Below, one piece after another: positions 17,388 to 26,638 of a DNA stretch of 64,000 nt. Numbering within the stretch: the first letter of the stretch is position 1; every line of letters begins with the position of its first letter. Made by a program: the position numbers and the translations under genes. The notes below the pieces were generated by a model. That model did not search any database and was not told the DNA's origin. It worked only from the letters and a program-made list of their open reading frames with translations. Source of the DNA: Treponema sp. OMZ 838 (GTDB lineage: Bacteria; Spirochaetota; Spirochaetia; Treponematales; Treponemataceae); the NCBI RefSeq assembly GCF_000775995.1, contig NZ_CP009227.1:868001-932000 (forward strand), in the 5' to 3' direction.

Positions 17388-18899
17388 ATGGAAAATGAAA
17401 ATACACATACCGAACATCACTATGTGCCCCGCGAAGAACTTGCGGAACAGGCAAAAACATATTGGGGCGAACTGAAAGATAAAGAATTAAAAATGAAGGA
17501 TCGCGCGGCTATTCCGATACAGGAAATGCCGGTACTTGAACCGCATACCAGAGCCCGCCTTATGGACGAGGTTGCAACCGGCTACACCGAAGAACAGGCA
17601 CGGATAGAAGCGGAACGCTGCTTAAACTGCAAGAACCGCCCCTGCGTACAGGGCTGCCCGGTCGGCATCCCCATCCCCGAATTTATCACCTGTATTCAAA
17701 AGGGTGATTTTAAGGCATCCGTCGATACGATTAAAACGACGAACTTACTCCCCGCTATCTGCGGACGCGTATGTCCGCAAGAAAAACAGTGCCAAGCGGT
17801 ATGTACTGTCGGCAAAATGCATAAATCGGTGGATAAGGCAGTTGCAATCGGCAGATTGGAACGCTTTGTTGCGGATTGGGAACGGGAAAATAATAAGACA
17901 ACGATTCCGCCGATTGCGCCCGACACCGGAAAGAAGGTTGCGATTATCGGCTCGGGGCCTGCGGGACTTGCCGCCGCCGCCGATATCCGCCGTGCCGGTC
18001 ATGCAGTAACCGTATTCGAAGCCTTCCATAAAACGGGCGGCGTTATGGTCTACGGAATCCCCGAATTCCGCCTCCCCAAAGACATTGTCGCTAAAGAAGT
18101 GGAAAATCTGAAAAAGATGGGCGTCAAGTTTGAAACCAACTTCTTAGTCGGACGGACGGCAACGCTGGAACAGCTGCTCCAAGAAGACGGATTCGACGCC
18201 GCCTTTATCGGTACCGGTGCGGGCTTACCTAAGTTTATGAACGTCGAGGGAGAAAACCTCATCGGCGTATTCAGCGCAAACGAATACTTAACCCGTGCCA
18301 ATTTAATGAAGGCCTATCAAGAAGATAAGGCGGACACGCCGCTGTATCCTGCAAAGGTTGTTGCGGTTATCGGCGGCGGAAACGTCGCGATGGATGCCGC
18401 CCGTATGGGATACCGGCTCGGCGCCGACAAAGTATACTGTATTTACCGCCGAACCCGTGCCGAAATGCCCGCCCGTGCCGAAGAAATCGCCCATGCGGAA
18501 GAAGAAGGTGTTGAGTTCTGCTTTTTGCAAAACCCGACACGCTTTATCGGCGACAAAGACGGCAAGGTGTGCGCAGTCGAAGTGCTGAACTACGAGCTTG
18601 GTGAGCCCGACGCTTCCGGCCGCCGCAGCCCCGTCGCCATTCCGGGCACCGAACATCAAATCCCAGTGGATACGGTTATCGTTGCGCTCGGCAATAGCTC
18701 TAACCCGCTGATGGCAAAGACGACGGAAGGATTGCAGGTAACCAAGACCGGCAACATCATCGTCGATGAAAACCAGAAAACCAGTATCCCGAAAGTGTGG
18801 TCGGGGGGAGACATCGTACTTGGCGCTGCCACCGTCATCCTCGCGATGGGCGAAGGACGCAAAGCAGCGGCGAGTATTAACGAATATTTAGCACAGTAA
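17388..18899 (+). CDS. nfnB: NfnB-type NADPH-dependent glutamate synthase-like subunit
   Basis: This is the large FAD/[4Fe-4S] partner of NfnA, in the glutamate synthase small-chain (GltD) family. An N-terminal cysteine domain has 'AERCLNCKNRPCVQGCPVGIPIP' and 'ICGRVCPQEKQCQAVC'. It is followed by an FAD site 'VAIIGSGPAGLAAAADIRRAG' and an NADPH site 'VVAVIGGGNVAMDAARMG'. I start at the ATG at 17388 (503 residues) because GAGGAG precedes it. It could in principle be glutamate synthase beta subunit, but the adjacent nfnA and the absence of a gltB argue for Nfn. Confidence 0.88.
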   Translation: MENENTHTEHHYVPREELAEQAKTYWGELKDKELKMKDRAAIPIQEMPVLEPHTRARLMDEVATGYTEEQARIEAERCLNCKNRPCVQGCPVGIPIPEFITCIQKGDFKASVDTIKTTNLLPAICGRVCPQEKQCQAVCTVGKMHKSVDKAVAIGRLERFVADWERENNKTTIPPIAPDTGKKVAIIGSGPAGLAAAADIRRAGHAVTVFEAFHKTGGVMVYGIPEFRLPKDIVAKEVENLKKMGVKFETNFLVGRTATLEQLLQEDGFDAAFIGTGAGLPKFMNVEGENLIGVFSANEYLTRANLMKAYQEDKADTPLYPAKVVAVIGGGNVAMDAARMGYRLGADKVYCIYRRTRAEMPARAEEIAHAEEEGVEFCFLQNPTRFIGDKDGKVCAVEVLNYELGEPDASGRRSPVAIPGTEHQIPVDTVIVALGNSSNPLMAKTTEGLQVTKTGNIIVDENQKTSIPKVWSGGDIVLGAATVILAMGEGRKAAASINEYLAQ

Positions 18900-18917
18900 C
18901 ACAAAAGGAGAAGCCGT

Positions 18918-20297
18918 ATGAAAAAGTATGTACCGGAACCGTTTAGAATCAAAATGGTAGAGCCAATCAAAATGACAACCCGCGAAGAACGCCTCAAAAA
19001 ACTTGAAGCGGCAAAGTACAATATGTTCAACCTGCGCGGGGAAGATGTGTACATCGACTTATTAACCGACAGCGGAACAAACGCAATGAGCGATAAACAG
19101 TGGGCGGGTGTGATGGTCGGTGATGAGGCGTATGCCGGCGGCAAAAGCTATTTTAAATTGCTCGAAGCGGGACAGGATATTTTCGGATACGAATTTATCC
19201 AGCCGGTACATCAAGGACGTGCAGCGGAAAAAGTTATGTTCCCCTTATTGCTTAAAAAAGGGCAGTTCGCTATTTCCAATATGTTCTTTGATACGACACG
19301 AGCGCATGTTACGTTATCCGGCGGAAAACCGGTAGACTGCGTGTGTGCGGAAGCGAAAAAACCGTCCGTCTATGCTCCGTTTAAGGGCAACATGGATGTT
19401 GAAAAACTTGAAAAGTATATCAATGAATACGGCAAAGAAAATGTCGGCATGATTGTTATGACCATTACCAACAATTCTGCCGGCGGTCAGCCCGTATCCA
19501 TGCAAAACATCCGCGAGGTTTCTGCGGTCGCAAAAAAATACGGTATCTTATTTAATATCGATGCCGCTCGTTTTGCGGAAAACGCCTATTTTATCAAAGA
19601 GCGCGAAGCGGGATATAACAATAAATCCATTAAGGACATTGTCCGCGAGATGTTCAGCTATGCCGACACCTTTACGATGAGTGCAAAAAAGGATGCAATC
19701 GTCAACATGGGCGGCATTATCGGTATTAAGAACAACAAAGATATTTACCAGCTGATTAAAGGCAACTGTATTTCGTTTGAAGGGTTTATTACCTACGGCG
19801 GCCTTGCCGGCCGGGATCTGGAAGCCTTGGCGATTGGTTTGTACGAAGGTATCGATGAGGCATATCTGAAATACCGCAATGCTTCTATGGAATATTTGGC
19901 ATCTCAGCTGCTTGATGCCGGTGTTGCCATCCAAAATCCTGCGGGCGGACACGGTGTTTACGTCGATGCGAACGCAATGTTCCCGCACATTCCCTACTAT
20001 GAATTCCCCGGCCATACACTCTGTGTAGAGCTGTACAAAGAAGCCGGTATCCGTACCTGCGATATTGGGTCGTTCATGCTCGGCAATGATCCTGAAACAG
20101 GCAAGCAGATTAAGTCCGAATTTGAGTTTGCACGGTTAGCTATTCCGCGCCGTGTATACACTCAGGCTCATTTGGATGTCATTGCGGAAGCGTTAATCAA
20201 CATCAAAGAGCGAGCTTCGCAGGTGAAAGGCTACCGCATCATCTGGGAACCGCCGATTTTACGTCACTTCCAAGCTCATTTGGAACCCATTAAATAG
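18918..20297 (+). CDS. tnaA: Tryptophanase (tryptophan indole-lyase)
   Basis: A PLP enzyme of 459 residues that cleaves tryptophan to indole, pyruvate and ammonia. The PLP lysine is in '[14 protein letters not shown]' (about 255-268) and PLP-ring Asp in '[13 protein letters not shown]'. The region '[19 protein letters not shown]' follows E. coli TnaA, where tyrosine phenol-lyase has the MER residues with the phenol-binding Arg, so tryptophanase is favoured although the downstream PRRVYT resembles the lyase. AAAGGAG lies 8 bases before the ATG. The 18-base gap after nfnB leaves no room for a tnaC-type leader peptide, so E. coli-style attenuation is absent here. Confidence 0.88.
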   Translation: MKKYVPEPFRIKMVEPIKMTTREERLKKLEAAKYNMFNLRGEDVYIDLLTDSGTNAMSDKQWAGVMVGDEAYAGGKSYFKLLEAGQDIFGYEFIQPVHQGRAAEKVMFPLLLKKGQFAISNMFFDTTRAHVTLSGGKPVDCVCAEAKKPSVYAPFKGNMDVEKLEKYINEYGKENVGMIVMTITNNSAGGQPVSMQNIREVSAVAKKYGILFNIDAARFAENAYFIKEREAGYNNKSIKDIVREMFSYADTFTMSAKKDAIVNMGGIIGIKNNKDIYQLIKGNCISFEGFITYGGLAGRDLEALAIGLYEGIDEAYLKYRNASMEYLASQLLDAGVAIQNPAGGHGVYVDANAMFPHIPYYEFPGHTLCVELYKEAGIRTCDIGSFMLGNDPETGKQIKSEFEFARLAIPRRVYTQAHLDVIAEALINIKERASQVKGYRIIWEPPILRHFQAHLEPIK

Positions 20298-20323
20298 TCC
20301 TAAGCGGGCATTCGGAACACGAT

Positions 20324-21649
20324 ATGATACATAAAGAAACACGGCGCGATCAATTCGGCTCACAGTTTGGATTTATTCTTGCTTGCATCGGTTCCGCCGT
20401 CGGTATGGGGAATATCTGGCTGTTCCCGTTCCGTGCCGGGCAGTTCGGGGGTGCGGCATTTTTAATTCCCTACGTCATCTTTGTTACTTTTATCGGATAC
20501 ACGGGTATTGTTGAAGAAATGTGTTTAGGACGGGCAATGAGAACAGGCCCGCACGGTGCGTTTCTGAAAGCGACTCAAATGCGCGGCAATAATTCCGGAG
20601 CTGCTATCGGATGGATTCCCGTTATCGGTTCGCTCGGTATTGCAATCGGATATACAGTTGTGGTCGGATGGATTATCCGCTTTACGGCGGGAGCTTTTTC
20701 GGGTTCCATGCTTGCAGCGGAAAACAGCGGTGCATACTTCGGGGTCATTGCCGGACGGCTTTCAAGCTTACCGTGGCACAGTACCGCAATTATCGGTTGC
20801 TTTATAATTATGGCAGCAGGTATTTCATCAGGTATCGAAAAAGTCAACAAAGTGATGATGCCGGCATTTTTCGGCTTGTTTATTATTCTTGCCATTCGTG
20901 TTGCGACATTACCGAAAGCAGCTGACGGATATACCTTTTTATTTAAAGCAGACTGGAGTAAATTAGCGGATGTAAAAACGTGGGTTTATGCGCTTGGTCA
21001 AGCATTCTTTTCGTTATCCCTCGCCGGAAGCGGTACTGTGGTATACGGCAGCTATTTGAAGGATAATGAAGATGCTCCAACCAGTGCAAAATTCACAGCG
21101 ATATTCGATACCCTTGCAGCGCTGCTTGCGGCATTGGTTATTATCCCCGCAGTCTTTGTGTATAACCTTGAACCGACAGCAGGGCCTCCGTTGATGTTTA
21201 TCACCATGCCGATGATCTTTAAAGAAATGCCTGCCGGCACCCTGTTTTCGATTATATTCTTTGTTGCGGTATTGTTCGCCGGAATTACCTCACTGATCAA
21301 TCTCTATGAAACACCGGTAGAAATGCTGCAGCAAAAGTTTAAGCTGAGCCGGAAAGTTTCGCTTCTGATTGTGCTCGGTCTCGGTTTTCTTATCGGATTG
21401 ATTGTTGAAGACGGAAACATACTCGGTACATGGATGGATGTTATCAGTATTTATATTATTCCGCTCGGAGCCTTACTTGCCGGTATTATGTTCTTCTGGG
21501 TATGCAATAAAGATTTCGTGTTACGCGAAGTTTCAAAAGGCCGCTTAAAACCGATCGGCAGCGCGTATGTTGTGCAAGGAAAATATCTTTACTGCGGCGT
21601 TACCGTCATCATATATATTCTCGGTATTTTCTACGGCGGTATCGGTTGA
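20324..21649 (+). CDS. NSS family Na+-dependent amino-acid transporter, probable tryptophan carrier
   Basis: This 441-residue, roughly 11-helix protein has the neurotransmitter:sodium symporter signature 'IGSAVGMGNIWLFPFRAGQFGG' region at helix 1 and 'GQAFFSLSLAGSGTVVYGSY' at helix 6. Those helices build the Na+ and amino-acid sites in LeuT-fold carriers. It starts 26 bases after tnaA. Bacterial tnaA genes are often followed by a tryptophan transporter of this family (TnaT type), so tryptophan is the likely substrate; this is inferred from context. Confidence 0.85.
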   Translation: MIHKETRRDQFGSQFGFILACIGSAVGMGNIWLFPFRAGQFGGAAFLIPYVIFVTFIGYTGIVEEMCLGRAMRTGPHGAFLKATQMRGNNSGAAIGWIPVIGSLGIAIGYTVVVGWIIRFTAGAFSGSMLAAENSGAYFGVIAGRLSSLPWHSTAIIGCFIIMAAGISSGIEKVNKVMMPAFFGLFIILAIRVATLPKAADGYTFLFKADWSKLADVKTWVYALGQAFFSLSLAGSGTVVYGSYLKDNEDAPTSAKFTAIFDTLAALLAALVIIPAVFVYNLEPTAGPPLMFITMPMIFKEMPAGTLFSIIFFVAVLFAGITSLINLYETPVEMLQQKFKLSRKVSLLIVLGLGFLIGLIVEDGNILGTWMDVISIYIIPLGALLAGIMFFWVCNKDFVLREVSKGRLKPIGSAYVVQGKYLYCGVTVIIYILGIFYGGIG

Positions 21650-21666
21650 TTCTGCTTGTATCGGTT

Positions 21667-22635
21667 TTATTTTCTTTGTTCAGAATGGGCTAATGCAATA
21701 ATAGCGTTTAAAAATGCGGTTTTGCCGCAGTATCTATCTGCATCTATCGCTCCGCCAGCCATGTGCGCGTGGCCTCCTCCAGACCCCATGTCTTTTACCG
21801 TTTCTTGAATTAAATACCCCGCATCAAGCTTGCTATCACGGCTTCGTGCAGAGAGTTTGTATTCAGGCCCGTTTGTTTCTATTACAATAACAAAAGAAAT
21901 ATCTTTTATCCAAATTAAAAAATCGGCTACAATAGACAAAATGGCTCTTGAGTAATCTTCACTTAATTCTACAATTAAGAAATTATCTATGCGTAAATAG
22001 TCGGTAAAAGCCCGTCCTATTTCTTCAAGATCGCAGATGTTTATGGTCGTTTTAATCATTTGATATGTTTTTTGCACGTCCGATTTAAAGTAAAGTTCAT
22101 AATAAGCATCCAGATCAAGTTTGTTTACACTTCTGGATAAAAAAGCCGTATCCAGCTGTATACCCGCAATCATTGCTGTCGCAGTCATTCTGTCATATTC
22201 TTTTCCCGATTCTTTCCAATAAGACCAAATGATAGAAGAACAGGCTCCGATTCCCGCCCTTATATCCGTATAAGCTGCTGTAGACTGCATTCGTGCCGGA
22301 TGGTGATCTATTACGGCCTTTAAGATACCGCCTACCTTTTTTACGGTTCCCTTAAAAGGGGAGCCGTCTACAATTACAACTTGGTATTTTTTTAAATCAG
22401 CAATTTCATCAAGTTTTAAAAGAGGATAGTCTAAATATTCTACAAATTCTATTAAAGATAGACTTTGAATATGACCGCCATAAGCAATCTCTACTTTGTA
22501 ACCGTAACTTTCTAAAAGTTTTAAAAGAGCATACGCCGCACCGAGGGCATCATGATCCGGAAAATCATGCGTTTGTATAAGTACCGGTTGGTCTTTGCTT
22601 AAAACCGAACAAAGCGTAGATAATTTGTCTTCCAT
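21667..22635 (-). CDS. DHH/DHHA1 phosphoesterase (NrnA-like nano-RNase/pAp phosphatase family)
   Basis: The 322-residue protein has the DHH-family motifs in order: 'THDFPDHDALGAAYALLKLL' (residues 23-42), 'QVVIVDGSP', 'AVIDHHPAR' and C-terminal 'GSGGGHAHMAGGAI'. These Asp/His sets bind two Mn2+ and the GGGH loop binds RNA or nucleotide. The length fits NrnA-like enzymes that degrade 2-5 nt RNAs or pAp, or c-di-AMP/pApA hydrolases without sensory domains. It converges with the NSS gene across a 17-base gap. Confidence 0.85.
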   Translation of the reverse strand: MEDKLSTLCSVLSKDQPVLIQTHDFPDHDALGAAYALLKLLESYGYKVEIAYGGHIQSLSLIEFVEYLDYPLLKLDEIADLKKYQVVIVDGSPFKGTVKKVGGILKAVIDHHPARMQSTAAYTDIRAGIGACSSIIWSYWKESGKEYDRMTATAMIAGIQLDTAFLSRSVNKLDLDAYYELYFKSDVQKTYQMIKTTINICDLEEIGRAFTDYLRIDNFLIVELSEDYSRAILSIVADFLIWIKDISFVIVIETNGPEYKLSARSRDSKLDAGYLIQETVKDMGSGGGHAHMAGGAIDADRYCGKTAFLNAIIALAHSEQRK

Positions 22636-22917
22636 AAAGAATAATCCTAAAGTAAAGTCGATAAGATTATAGCATAAAAAGAGGTATTTTCCAATCGTAG
22701 CAATTCGGTGTAACTTATTAAAGGAGAGGACAAATAGGCATTATTATTCTATGGGACTGTTAAAAATAGTCTGACGCAGCTCCCCCTTGCTCTGTCAAAA
22801 ATCCTAGACAAGAATAGAGAAATATTGTACGGTATGTACCTGCCGATTAACAATTTTACTATTTTTAATCGCTTTATTCATAATTAATATAGTTAATATA
22901 GTAAGTAGGAGTGTAAC
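22636..22917. other. Divergent intergenic region between the DHH gene and rfuA
   Basis: This 282-base space holds promoters for both flanking genes. A weak inverted repeat GACTGTTAAAAATAGTC sits near 22757-22773, and the rfuA ribosome site TAGGAG is at about 22907. I looked for the FMN riboswitch core (AGGG...GAAATTCC and GGCGGT) because rfuA is a riboflavin importer gene and did not find it. No purine riboswitch is visible either. Confidence 0.5.
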
Positions 22918-23940
22918 ATGACGTTAAAACAAAAAATCATCATACTCGGTTGTAGTATCGCCTTAATTGCAGGCGTACCTCTTTTTGCAAAACCAAAAGC
23001 GGTTTTCGTTGCGGTCTTTGTGCCCGGAATTGTCAAAGGGAACCCGACGTATGAATTGCTCGTAGAGGGCGTACAGGACGCGAAGGCGCAGCTGGATAAA
23101 AAAGGTACACCGATTACCGTCAAGGTTGTAGAAGGCGGTGTGAATCAGGGTGAATGGCAAAACGGATTGACGGCACTTGCCTTAAGCAAAAAGTATGATC
23201 TCATTATCAGTTCCAATCCTTCGTTGCCGGCAATCGCAGAAAAGGTGCTGCAATCCGCGCCCAAACAAAAATTCCTGCTGCTGGACGGCTACCTTGCCGG
23301 AAACGCACAAATAAAAACAGTCGGATTTAATCAGTACGAACAGGGTTACCTCAACGGTTACTACGCCGCGCTCGTAAGCAGCAGTTCGATGAAGAATGCA
23401 AACGCTGCGTATAAGATCGGCCTTCTCGCCGGACAGGAATTCCCGGTTATGAATGACAAAATACGGAAAGGCTACTTGGACGGAGCAAAAGCCGTCAATA
23501 AAAACTTTGAGCTCGATTTCCGTGTCCTCGGTAATTGGTATGACGCCGCAAAAGCCTCCGAACTGGCCGCTTCGATGATTAAAAACAATGTGGATGTCAT
23601 CTTAACAATCTGCGGCGGCGGAAATGCAGGCGTTGTGGCAGCCGCCCGTGAACACGGCGCGTATGTGATGTGGTTTGACCGGCCGGGCTATTCCTACGGG
23701 AAGGACATTGTCGTCGGTTCAACGGAAGTCAGCCAAAAGACAGCCTGTACCGATTCCGTGATTGCCTTTGTGGAAGGACGCTTGGAGTTCGGCACATCGG
23801 CAGAACTCGGCATAAAAGACGGTGCGGTAAACTTTGCTTTTGAAGGAGTACCTTCCGCCGTACCGGCAGACATTACTCAAAAAGTAAAACAACTGATAGA
23901 CGGCGTTAAAACCGGAGCATTGACCTTATCCGCTCACTAG
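22918..23940 (+). CDS. rfuA: RfuA-like riboflavin ABC transporter substrate-binding protein (BMP family)
   Basis: This 340-residue protein is a BMP/PnrA-type periplasmic binding protein. The order of blocks 'VAVFVPGIVKGNPTYELL', 'DLIISSNPSLPAIAE', 'GLLAGQEFPVM', 'DFRVLGNWYDAAKASELA' and 'ICGGGNAGVVAAAREHGAYVMWFD' closely follows T. pallidum TP0298 (RfuA), which binds riboflavin. A signal peptide ends near 'VPLFA'. Cys12 sits in ILGC but the hydrophobic stretch before it is too short for a normal lipobox, so the protein may be soluble rather than lipidated, unlike TP0298. First gene of a four-gene operon. Confidence 0.82.
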   Translation: MTLKQKIIILGCSIALIAGVPLFAKPKAVFVAVFVPGIVKGNPTYELLVEGVQDAKAQLDKKGTPITVKVVEGGVNQGEWQNGLTALALSKKYDLIISSNPSLPAIAEKVLQSAPKQKFLLLDGYLAGNAQIKTVGFNQYEQGYLNGYYAALVSSSSMKNANAAYKIGLLAGQEFPVMNDKIRKGYLDGAKAVNKNFELDFRVLGNWYDAAKASELAASMIKNNVDVILTICGGGNAGVVAAAREHGAYVMWFDRPGYSYGKDIVVGSTEVSQKTACTDSVIAFVEGRLEFGTSAELGIKDGAVNFAFEGVPSAVPADITQKVKQLIDGVKTGALTLSAH

Positions 23941-23949
23941 GATTCCTTT

Positions 23950-25596
23950 GTGTTTTCGACGGAAAACTTACGCTTTACGTTTCCGGAAAACGGTATTACG
24001 GCTGTAGACGGGGTAAGCATTGAGTTTGAGGCAGGTAAGATACATGCGCTGTTAGGCGAAAACGGCGCCGGAAAATCAACGCTTGCCCGCCTCTGTACCG
24101 GTCATTTACAGCCGGACGGCGGCCGCATCCTTTACAACGGCGAAGCGCTGGACTTACGTTCCGCTGCGGACGGTATTGCACAGGGGCTCGTGCTGACGCC
24201 GCAGCATCCGCAGCTTTCGGCGGAGCTTACGGTATGGGAAAATCTTGCAATCGGATTACACACCGAAAAAGATATCGCCGCCAACGTTCTTTCGCCCCAA
24301 AAAACTCAAAACGCAATTGCGGCGGCGCTCGCCCGCTACGATATCGTACTGCCGCTCACCCAAAAAGCGGAAACGCTCGATACGGCGCAGCTGCACTGGG
24401 CGGCAATCGGAGAAGCGCTGCTTAAAAATCCTTCCGTATTCTTTTTAGACGAACCATCCGCCTCCTTTAGTCCGCAGGAAATTACCCAGCTGTACGGCAT
24501 ACTCCGCAGCTGCGCGGACAGGGGCGCATGTATTATCGTAGTAACACACCGCATTCAAGAAGTGTTGAGCTTTATGGACACGGTGCATATTCTGCGGAAC
24601 GGTAAAACGGTCTGGAACGGTTCTATCGATTCTACCGTAAATGTAAACCTCCTGCTGCAAGAAATTTTCGGTTCCGAACAGGCGGAATGGACTGCCGCCG
24701 AAGTACAATCGGATACTCCGCCGATTCAAGCCGACTCCGGTACAGCCGCCGGTTCATCAAACACTAATATTTCATCGTATACAAATACACCGCAACCCGA
24801 CACGGTATCTCCGGCATCGCAGTTCCAAAGTTCTTCCACATCGCAGTTTCAGGATGCTGCGGCAAAACCGGCGGCGGGGCTGACTGTTTCGCATGTTGCT
24901 GCCGTCAGCAGCAGAGGCGTCCGCTTTTCGGATTTTTCAATCGATGTTCCGCATGGGAAGATAACCGGCGTCGTCGGCATAAAAAAACAGGGGCTGGAAC
25001 TGTTGGAATATCTACTGGTCAACACGCTCAAGCCGGACAGCGGTACTATCCGGTTTGACGGGCAGCCCCTGAGCCGCATACCGCGCGAAACCTACGCCTA
25101 CATCCCCAGCAAGCGGATGAGGAACGGCATTGCCGGCAGACACAGCATTGCGGAAAACCTCTACGTCCGCGCACGCGCCTCGCTGTACCGCTTCGGTATT
25201 TACTCCCCCGCAGCGGTTGAAGAATGGAAGCGCAGCTGTTCATTCGATATTCCCCGCTCATGGAAAGATTCGGTATTGAGCTTATCGGGAGGCATGATCC
25301 AAAAACTGATTTTCAGCCGCGAACTCGACAATCCGCCGCCGCAGTTGGTTATCTGTGCCGAACCCTATTGGGGGCTGGACAGGAAGGTACAGCTTGCGCT
25401 GCTGCAGCGGCTCCGCAATCTCGCTGAAAAAGGGGCGGCGGTTATCGTGCTCACCTCGGACGTAGACGCTGCGCTTGAAACCTGCGACCGTATTCATGTA
25501 TTATACCGCGGCGTTCTGACCCGCTTTATGGAACGTTCCGCTTATAACCGCGCGGAAATCATTGCGGCGATGATGCAGGCGAGTAAAGATGAATAA
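23950..25596 (+). CDS. rfuB: RfuB-like ABC transporter ATPase with two fused nucleotide-binding domains
   Basis: The 548-residue protein holds two ABC ATPase domains. Domain 1 (about 1-235) has Walker A 'GENGAGKSTLARLC' and Walker B 'VFFLDEPSASF'. Its signature position reads LDTAQLHWAA instead of LSGGQ. Domain 2 (about 315-545) has a degenerate Walker A 'VGIKKQGLELLEYL', a good signature LSGGMIQK and 'LVICAEPYWGLD'. The two degenerate halves are complementary, leaving one composite site competent. A Ser/Thr/Gln-rich linker of about 55 residues (about 258-312) joins them. The GTG start lies 10 bases after rfuA; the end overlaps rfuC by 8 bases. Confidence 0.85.
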   Translation: MFSTENLRFTFPENGITAVDGVSIEFEAGKIHALLGENGAGKSTLARLCTGHLQPDGGRILYNGEALDLRSAADGIAQGLVLTPQHPQLSAELTVWENLAIGLHTEKDIAANVLSPQKTQNAIAAALARYDIVLPLTQKAETLDTAQLHWAAIGEALLKNPSVFFLDEPSASFSPQEITQLYGILRSCADRGACIIVVTHRIQEVLSFMDTVHILRNGKTVWNGSIDSTVNVNLLLQEIFGSEQAEWTAAEVQSDTPPIQADSGTAAGSSNTNISSYTNTPQPDTVSPASQFQSSSTSQFQDAAAKPAAGLTVSHVAAVSSRGVRFSDFSIDVPHGKITGVVGIKKQGLELLEYLLVNTLKPDSGTIRFDGQPLSRIPRETYAYIPSKRMRNGIAGRHSIAENLYVRARASLYRFGIYSPAAVEEWKRSCSFDIPRSWKDSVLSLSGGMIQKLIFSRELDNPPPQLVICAEPYWGLDRKVQLALLQRLRNLAEKGAAVIVLTSDVDAALETCDRIHVLYRGVLTRFMERSAYNRAEIIAAMMQASKDE

Positions 25597-26638
25597 AGAT
25601 ACGCAACAACACCGCCTCAAAAAAGCAGCCCCGCTTTTAAACAGTATTATTTCGGTAACCGCAAGCGCAGCTGCGGCGGCAATCTGTTTGGCGGCGCAGA
25701 GCGAAGAACCGCTCGAAACGCTTATCGCGTTTTTTATTTCCCCTTTTACCAATACGTTTTATTTCGGCAACATGCTCGACCAAGCATCCCTCATTTTGCT
25801 CTGTGCGATGGGCTTTATCCTTCCGGCAAAAGCAGGCTTTTTCAACCTCGGCGGCGAGGGGCAAGCGTATCTCGCTTCGTTTATCGCGGTGGAATTCGCA
25901 TTGCTGGCACCTCAGTTCCCGCAGCCCTTCGGCCTTATCGCCGGATGTATACTCGCGGCTCTTTGCTCCGGCCTTTTAGGTTTTATTTCCGCTTTTTTGA
26001 AGCAATTTCTCGGCATTACCGAACTGATCAGCACCTATTTATTATCATGCGCACTGCTCCCGCTCATCGACTACGGCGTGAATGACATATTCAGGGATTC
26101 CTCAAGCAATCTGATGGCAACCCCGTATACAAGCGAAGCGTGGTTCTTCACTTCCTTTTGGAATCCTTCGACATTGAATAGCAGCATCTTTTTTACGGTG
26201 ATAATAACGGCGCTGCTTTTCTGGATGTTCAAGCGTACCCGCTACGGTTACGAACTCGGATTAACCGGCAATAACCGCGCCTTCGCACAATCCCAAGGAA
26301 TTAAAGTCGGCTCGATTTCAGTCTTGGCGCTGACATTCGGCGCAGCATCCCACGGACTTGCGGGCGCATTCAGCGTATACGGCTCGCGGCACTATGTTTA
26401 TGCGGGCATTACATCGGGACTGGGCTGGAGCGGCATCTCCGCAGCGCTTATCGGACGCAATCATCCGTTGGGTGCGGTATTCGGCGCGCTCTTTTTTGCG
26501 TGGATGGAAGCAGGCGGCAAGGCTGCGATGCTCCAGACAAGCACTTCTTTTGACCTTTCGTCAATTGTGCAGGGGATTGCGTTTATATTGATAACGGTTG
26601 ATTTTTTCCGGCAAAAACGAGGGAGAAAACCTTTATGA
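25589..26638 (+). CDS. rfuC: RfuC-like ABC permease
   Basis: This 349-residue polytopic protein belongs to the BPD_transp_2 family used by nucleoside, ribose and riboflavin importers. The block 'FILPAKAGFFNLGGEGQAYLAS' (about 75-96) and 'TRYGYELGLTGNNRAFAQSQGI' (about 212-233) are characteristic. It overlaps rfuB and, by 4 bases, rfuD. As in T. pallidum RfuC, it should form the heterodimeric membrane channel with RfuD. Confidence 0.87.
   Translation: MNKDTQQHRLKKAAPLLNSIISVTASAAAAAICLAAQSEEPLETLIAFFISPFTNTFYFGNMLDQASLILLCAMGFILPAKAGFFNLGGEGQAYLASFIAVEFALLAPQFPQPFGLIAGCILAALCSGLLGFISAFLKQFLGITELISTYLLSCALLPLIDYGVNDIFRDSSSNLMATPYTSEAWFFTSFWNPSTLNSSIFFTVIITALLFWMFKRTRYGYELGLTGNNRAFAQSQGIKVGSISVLALTFGAASHGLAGAFSVYGSRHYVYAGITSGLGWSGISAALIGRNHPLGAVFGALFFAWMEAGGKAAMLQTSTSFDLSSIVQGIAFILITVDFFRQKRGRKPL

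Noticed and set aside
18900-18917. tnaC-type leader peptide before tnaA
   Set aside because: Only 18 bases separate nfnB and tnaA; they hold the ribosome site and nothing else.
18918-20297. Tyrosine phenol-lyase instead of tryptophanase
   Set aside because: The region around DIGSFMLG follows TnaA; the phenol-binding Arg context of the lyase is missing, although PRRVYT is lyase-like.
22636-22917. FMN riboswitch upstream of rfuA
   Set aside because: The conserved core segments of the RFN element are not present in either orientation.
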